From: Cellvibrionales bacterium UBA2618
GTDB taxonomy: Bacteria; Pseudomonadota; Gammaproteobacteria; Pseudomonadales; Porticoccaceae
Assembly: GCA_002339165.1 (NCBI GenBank)
Contig: DDJS01000016.1
Location: 1,658 to 9,734 of the forward strand
Reading direction: 5' to 3'
DNA length: 8,077 bases
A program made the translations under genes and the position numbers. Positions 6,383-8,077 of this stretch are shown one piece after another. Under the pieces are notes generated by a model. The model searched no databases and was not told the origin of the DNA. It was given only the letters and a program-made list of their open reading frames with translations. The number at the start of each line of letters is the position of its first letter. The first letter of the stretch is position 1.

Positions 6383-7339
6383 TCAGTGCGTTTGAAATGG
6401 GCTGAGATCACTTTTATCGTGCTTGTTTCTGTACAGCCCGGGCGTTGTGCGAGTATTTTTTTTGAAGAACCTCGAAAAATAGGCCGGGTCGCGAAAGCCG
6501 ATTTTAAAGGCGATGGAGGCCACCGGCGCTGTGGTATAGATCAGTTGTCGCTTGGCTTCGAGAAGTAGGCGGCCATGGATGACTTCGAGTGCCGATTGTT
6601 GTTTGATGGTGTGGCAGATACGATTTAAATGGCGTTCCGCCAATCCCAGGCGGCTGGCGTATTCATTGACCTGCCAATGCTGCTTGTAGTGTTCTTCCAC
6701 CAAGTTGCGAAAGCGGTTGTAATTGTGCGCGTTGACGCTATCAAAAATCATTTCATCGTCTACTTCATCTAACAACCTGCGAATGAACAACATCAATGCA
6801 TGAAAGAGCAGTTGTAGCATCAATGCACGCCCCAGTTCGGGCGACCGATACTCGCGATGAAATATTTTTAGGATAAATTCAATTTCATGCAGTTGATCGT
6901 GGTTGTCATGCAGTTCGACAATGTGCGCGCGCTCTAATAATTGTTTCAGAAGATCGTGGTTTTGGCTGTCAATTCTTTCGAACAATAAGGGTTCGGCGAT
7001 AGTCAATGCATAACCGTCGGTATTTGGTTGAAAGCGAAAGCTATGGACGCATGCCGGTGGAATGGTGATGACGGTGGGCCCTTTGACGTAGTCTTTTTCA
7101 CCGTCAATGTGAACAACCGTAGAGCCGGACAGCAAATAAATGATCTGAAAGTAGTGCCGATGTTGGTGGGGCTTGAGGTGCCATTTGTGCAGTTTTCCGC
7201 TGGTGCTAATTTTCTCAACGTGCACTAAATCTGGATCGTCATCTTTATTTTCTTCACCATAGACGTGGTAGTTTGGGATTTTATTAGAAACTTGCTGGGT
7301 GATTATTTTTCTCATTCGGCATATTTCCGTATATTTCAA
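6383..7339 (-). CDS. AraC/XylS-family transcriptional regulator, PobR-like
   Basis: A 318-aa one-component regulator. The N-terminal cupin-like sensor spans roughly residues 20-120: IPNYHVYGE (21-29), WHLKPHQHRHYFQIIYL with a cluster of histidines (53-69), and ITIPPACVHSF (91-101). This start motif and layout recall PobR-type regulators, which respond to small carboxylic or aromatic ligands, but the ligand here is unknown. The C-terminal DNA-binding domain (about 205-305) has two helix-turn-helix units, VNEYASRLGLAERHLNRICH (224-243) and ASIAFKIGFRDPAYFSRFFKK (274-294), followed by the P-x-LYR end typical of AraC proteins. The start is a TTG at 7339, decided by a perfect GGAGG 9 bp upstream; ATG at 7315 has no comparable site. 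It faces the catabolic operon convergently and is divergent from the TAXI-like gene, so either could be its target. Spot GC counts of its N-terminal half (about 35-48%) are below its neighbours. Confidence 0.93.
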   Translation of the reverse strand: MKYTEICRMRKIITQQVSNKIPNYHVYGEENKDDDPDLVHVEKISTSGKLHKWHLKPHQHRHYFQIIYLLSGSTVVHIDGEKDYVKGPTVITIPPACVHSFRFQPNTDGYALTIAEPLLFERIDSQNHDLLKQLLERAHIVELHDNHDQLHEIEFILKIFHREYRSPELGRALMLQLLFHALMLFIRRLLDEVDDEMIFDSVNAHNYNRFRNLVEEHYKQHWQVNEYASRLGLAERHLNRICHTIKQQSALEVIHGRLLLEAKRQLIYTTAPVASIAFKIGFRDPAYFSRFFKKNTRTTPGLYRNKHDKSDLSPFQTH

Positions 7340-7348
7340 AAGAGAGGT

Positions 7349-7353
7349 CCTCC
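7349..7353 (-). promoter_or_regulatory. Strong Shine-Dalgarno site fixing the TTG start of the AraC-type gene
   Basis: On the minus strand the sequence reads GGAGG, then nine bases, then TTG at 7339. It is the best ribosome site in the window and argues that translation begins at TTG rather than at the in-frame ATG eight codons later. A poor start codon with a strong ribosome site is common for regulators kept at low level. Confidence 0.7.
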
Positions 7354-7423
7354 GACAGCATAAAACGTATGCGTCTTAAATGTGCAATTATTGTGACCTT
7401 ATTGTCCATTTAGTCGCCAACCT

Positions 7424-7437
7424 ATTTAGTGCTAAAT
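7424..7437. repeat. 14-bp inverted repeat in the divergent region, possible operator
   Basis: ATTTAG-TG-CTAAAT is a perfect 6-bp inverted repeat with a 2-bp spacer. One arm plus the following T (ATTTAGT) recurs upstream at 7408-7414, 16 bp away in the same orientation. It lies about 85 bp upstream of the TTG start of the AraC-type gene and about 137 bp upstream of the TAXI-like gene. It could be an operator for a dimeric repressor or another regulator. The AT-rich make-up means chance is a real alternative. Confidence 0.35.
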
Positions 7438-7462
7438 TAAATTCGTCGCAATCCCAAGCAGT

Positions 7463-7491
7463 AAAGGGCATGCCACGACGGCAAAGGGCAT
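7463..7491 (+). promoter_or_regulatory. Tandem 9-bp direct repeat with 20-bp period, candidate AraC-type operator
   Basis: AAAGGGCAT occurs at 7463-7471 and again at 7483-7491, each preceded by G and one variable base. The start-to-start distance of 20 bp puts both copies on the same face of the helix, the arrangement AraC-family dimers often bind. It lies 82 bp upstream of the TAXI-like start and downstream (on the plus strand) of the AraC gene's own start region, so the adjacent regulator could use it to activate the TAXI-like gene or control itself. Binding is inferred; no well-formed -35/-10 pair is visible next to it. Confidence 0.4.
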
Positions 7492-7573
7492 CGCGTTTGA
7501 GTCTGGCAGCATCCATAGATTCAGCCGCAGGGGCAGAGCGATGCTTTAACTTCCACAAGGACGGGACTGATCT

Positions 7574-8077
7574 ATGGATAATGATGACTTTACGTTAAGA
7601 ATGCGGGCCGAACCAGTTCCCTGGTTTGGACTGCTGTTTTCTTGGTTACATATGCTGCTGGGGATTCAAAGGCCGGATTTGAAAAAGGTGATTATGGAAT
7701 TCGTTCCCGGCGATATTCCTTCGGTATCGGCGGTGGCCGAGGGTGAGGCGGAAATTGGTATGACCACGCCGCCGGTGTGCGCCACTATGGCCTATCGGGG
7801 CATCGGGCCCTACGCCGAAAAAATGCAGGACTTGCGGGCCATCCTATCGTTCCCCCATGACGACAGGTTGGTGTGGGCGGTGCCCGAAGAGTTTGGTATC
7901 ACGTCAATCGGGCAGCTAAAAAACCAGAAGTTGAGGTTTTCGATTGGCGGGCCAGATAGCCCGGTTGGCTTCGCCGTCGATAAAATTTTGGCAGCCTACG
8001 GAATATCCATTGAAGAGCAGGTCGCATCGGGAATGTGGACAGGTTTTAAAGAAGATTATTTGTTTAAAGTCGTTTCT
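7574..8077 (+). CDS. TAXI/NMT1-like periplasmic-binding-fold protein without a signal peptide, truncated by the window edge
   Basis: The open frame runs 168 codons to the end of the window with no stop. The middle shows the pattern of type 2 binding-fold proteins of the TAXI/NMT1 group: a first lobe with VPGDIPSVSAVAEGEAEIGM (44-63), the AYRGIGPY segment (73-80), LRAILSFPHDDRLVWAVPE (87-105), then GITSIGQLKNQKLRFSIGGP (108-127) and a helix with ILAAYGIS (138-145). TAXI proteins usually serve TRAP transporters and carry an N-terminal export signal. Here the N-terminus is MDNDDFTLRMRAEPVPW, acidic and polar, with a hydrophobic patch at 17-30 that lacks a basic start and cleavage site. An in-frame TGA at 7568-7570 rules out a longer N-terminus. 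AAGGA at 7557-7561 is a plausible, slightly distant ribosome site. It may therefore act in the cytoplasm. The C-terminus and any TRAP membrane partner lie beyond the window. Confidence 0.7.
   Translation, partial: MDNDDFTLRMRAEPVPWFGLLFSWLHMLLGIQRPDLKKVIMEFVPGDIPSVSAVAEGEAEIGMTTPPVCATMAYRGIGPYAEKMQDLRAILSFPHDDRLVWAVPEEFGITSIGQLKNQKLRFSIGGPDSPVGFAVDKILAAYGISIEEQVASGMWTGFKEDYLFKVVS

Noticed and set aside
6371..6568. 65-aa plus-strand frame antisense to the 3' end of the AraC-type gene
   Set aside because: It is opposite the conserved helix-turn-helix coding region and lacks a ribosome site.
7360..7387. Possible promoter for the AraC-type gene on the minus strand (TTGCAC, 16 bp, TTTTAT)
   Set aside because: The implied transcript start would fall at the ribosome site near 7353, leaving almost no leader, and the -10 match is only four of six.
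7380..7598. 72-aa plus-strand reading frame across the divergent region
   Set aside because: No ribosome site, no recognisable motif, and it overlaps the better-supported TAXI-like start in another frame.
1..8077. CRISPR array, tRNA, rRNA, insertion sequence or integrase
   Set aside because: No regularly spaced long repeats, cloverleaf or transposase/integrase motifs were seen on either strand.

Overview
The window reads as accessory, catabolic DNA from a Gram-negative bacterium, most likely a (possibly marine) gammaproteobacterium. The grounds are a YidK-like sodium symporter, a PobR-like AraC regulator, a LysR tail, frequent TTG starts and a GC content in the mid-50s in spot counts of the enzyme genes. 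The genus cannot be fixed from sequence alone.

Layout. Positions 1-160 hold the C-terminal tail of what looks like a LysR-type regulator, apparently frameshifted or degraded. After a short leader (161-318) comes a tightly packed plus-strand gene set: an SSS-family sodium:solute symporter (319-2058), a Gfo/Idh/MocA NAD(P)-dependent dehydrogenase (2076-3305), a xylose-reductase-like aldo/keto reductase (3316-4305), a TauD/SyrP-like Fe(II)/2-oxoglutarate dioxygenase (4312-5289) and, after a 105-bp gap with a weak hairpin, a ThuA-domain protein (5395-6237). A convergent minus-strand AraC-family regulator follows (6383-7339). The 234-bp region 7340-7573 is divergent and carries a 20-bp-period direct repeat and a 14-bp inverted repeat. 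From 7574 a TAXI/NMT1-like solute-binding-fold gene without a signal peptide runs off the right edge.

Function (inference). The first five genes look like one catabolic operon: Na+-coupled uptake of a small polar solute, probably a sugar, cyclitol or derivative; oxidation of a hydroxyl by the Gfo/Idh/MocA enzyme; oxygenolytic attack by the dioxygenase; reduction of a carbonyl by the aldo/keto reductase; and a ThuA-like step as known in 3-keto-sugar metabolism. A TauD-type oxygenase with an aldehyde-reducing AKR recalls oxygenolytic release of a substituent, as in sulfoquinovose desulfonation, but no gene here fixes the substrate. This five-gene combination, with a PobR-like sensor and a possibly cytoplasmic TAXI-fold protein beside it, is the best candidate for an undescribed system in the window.
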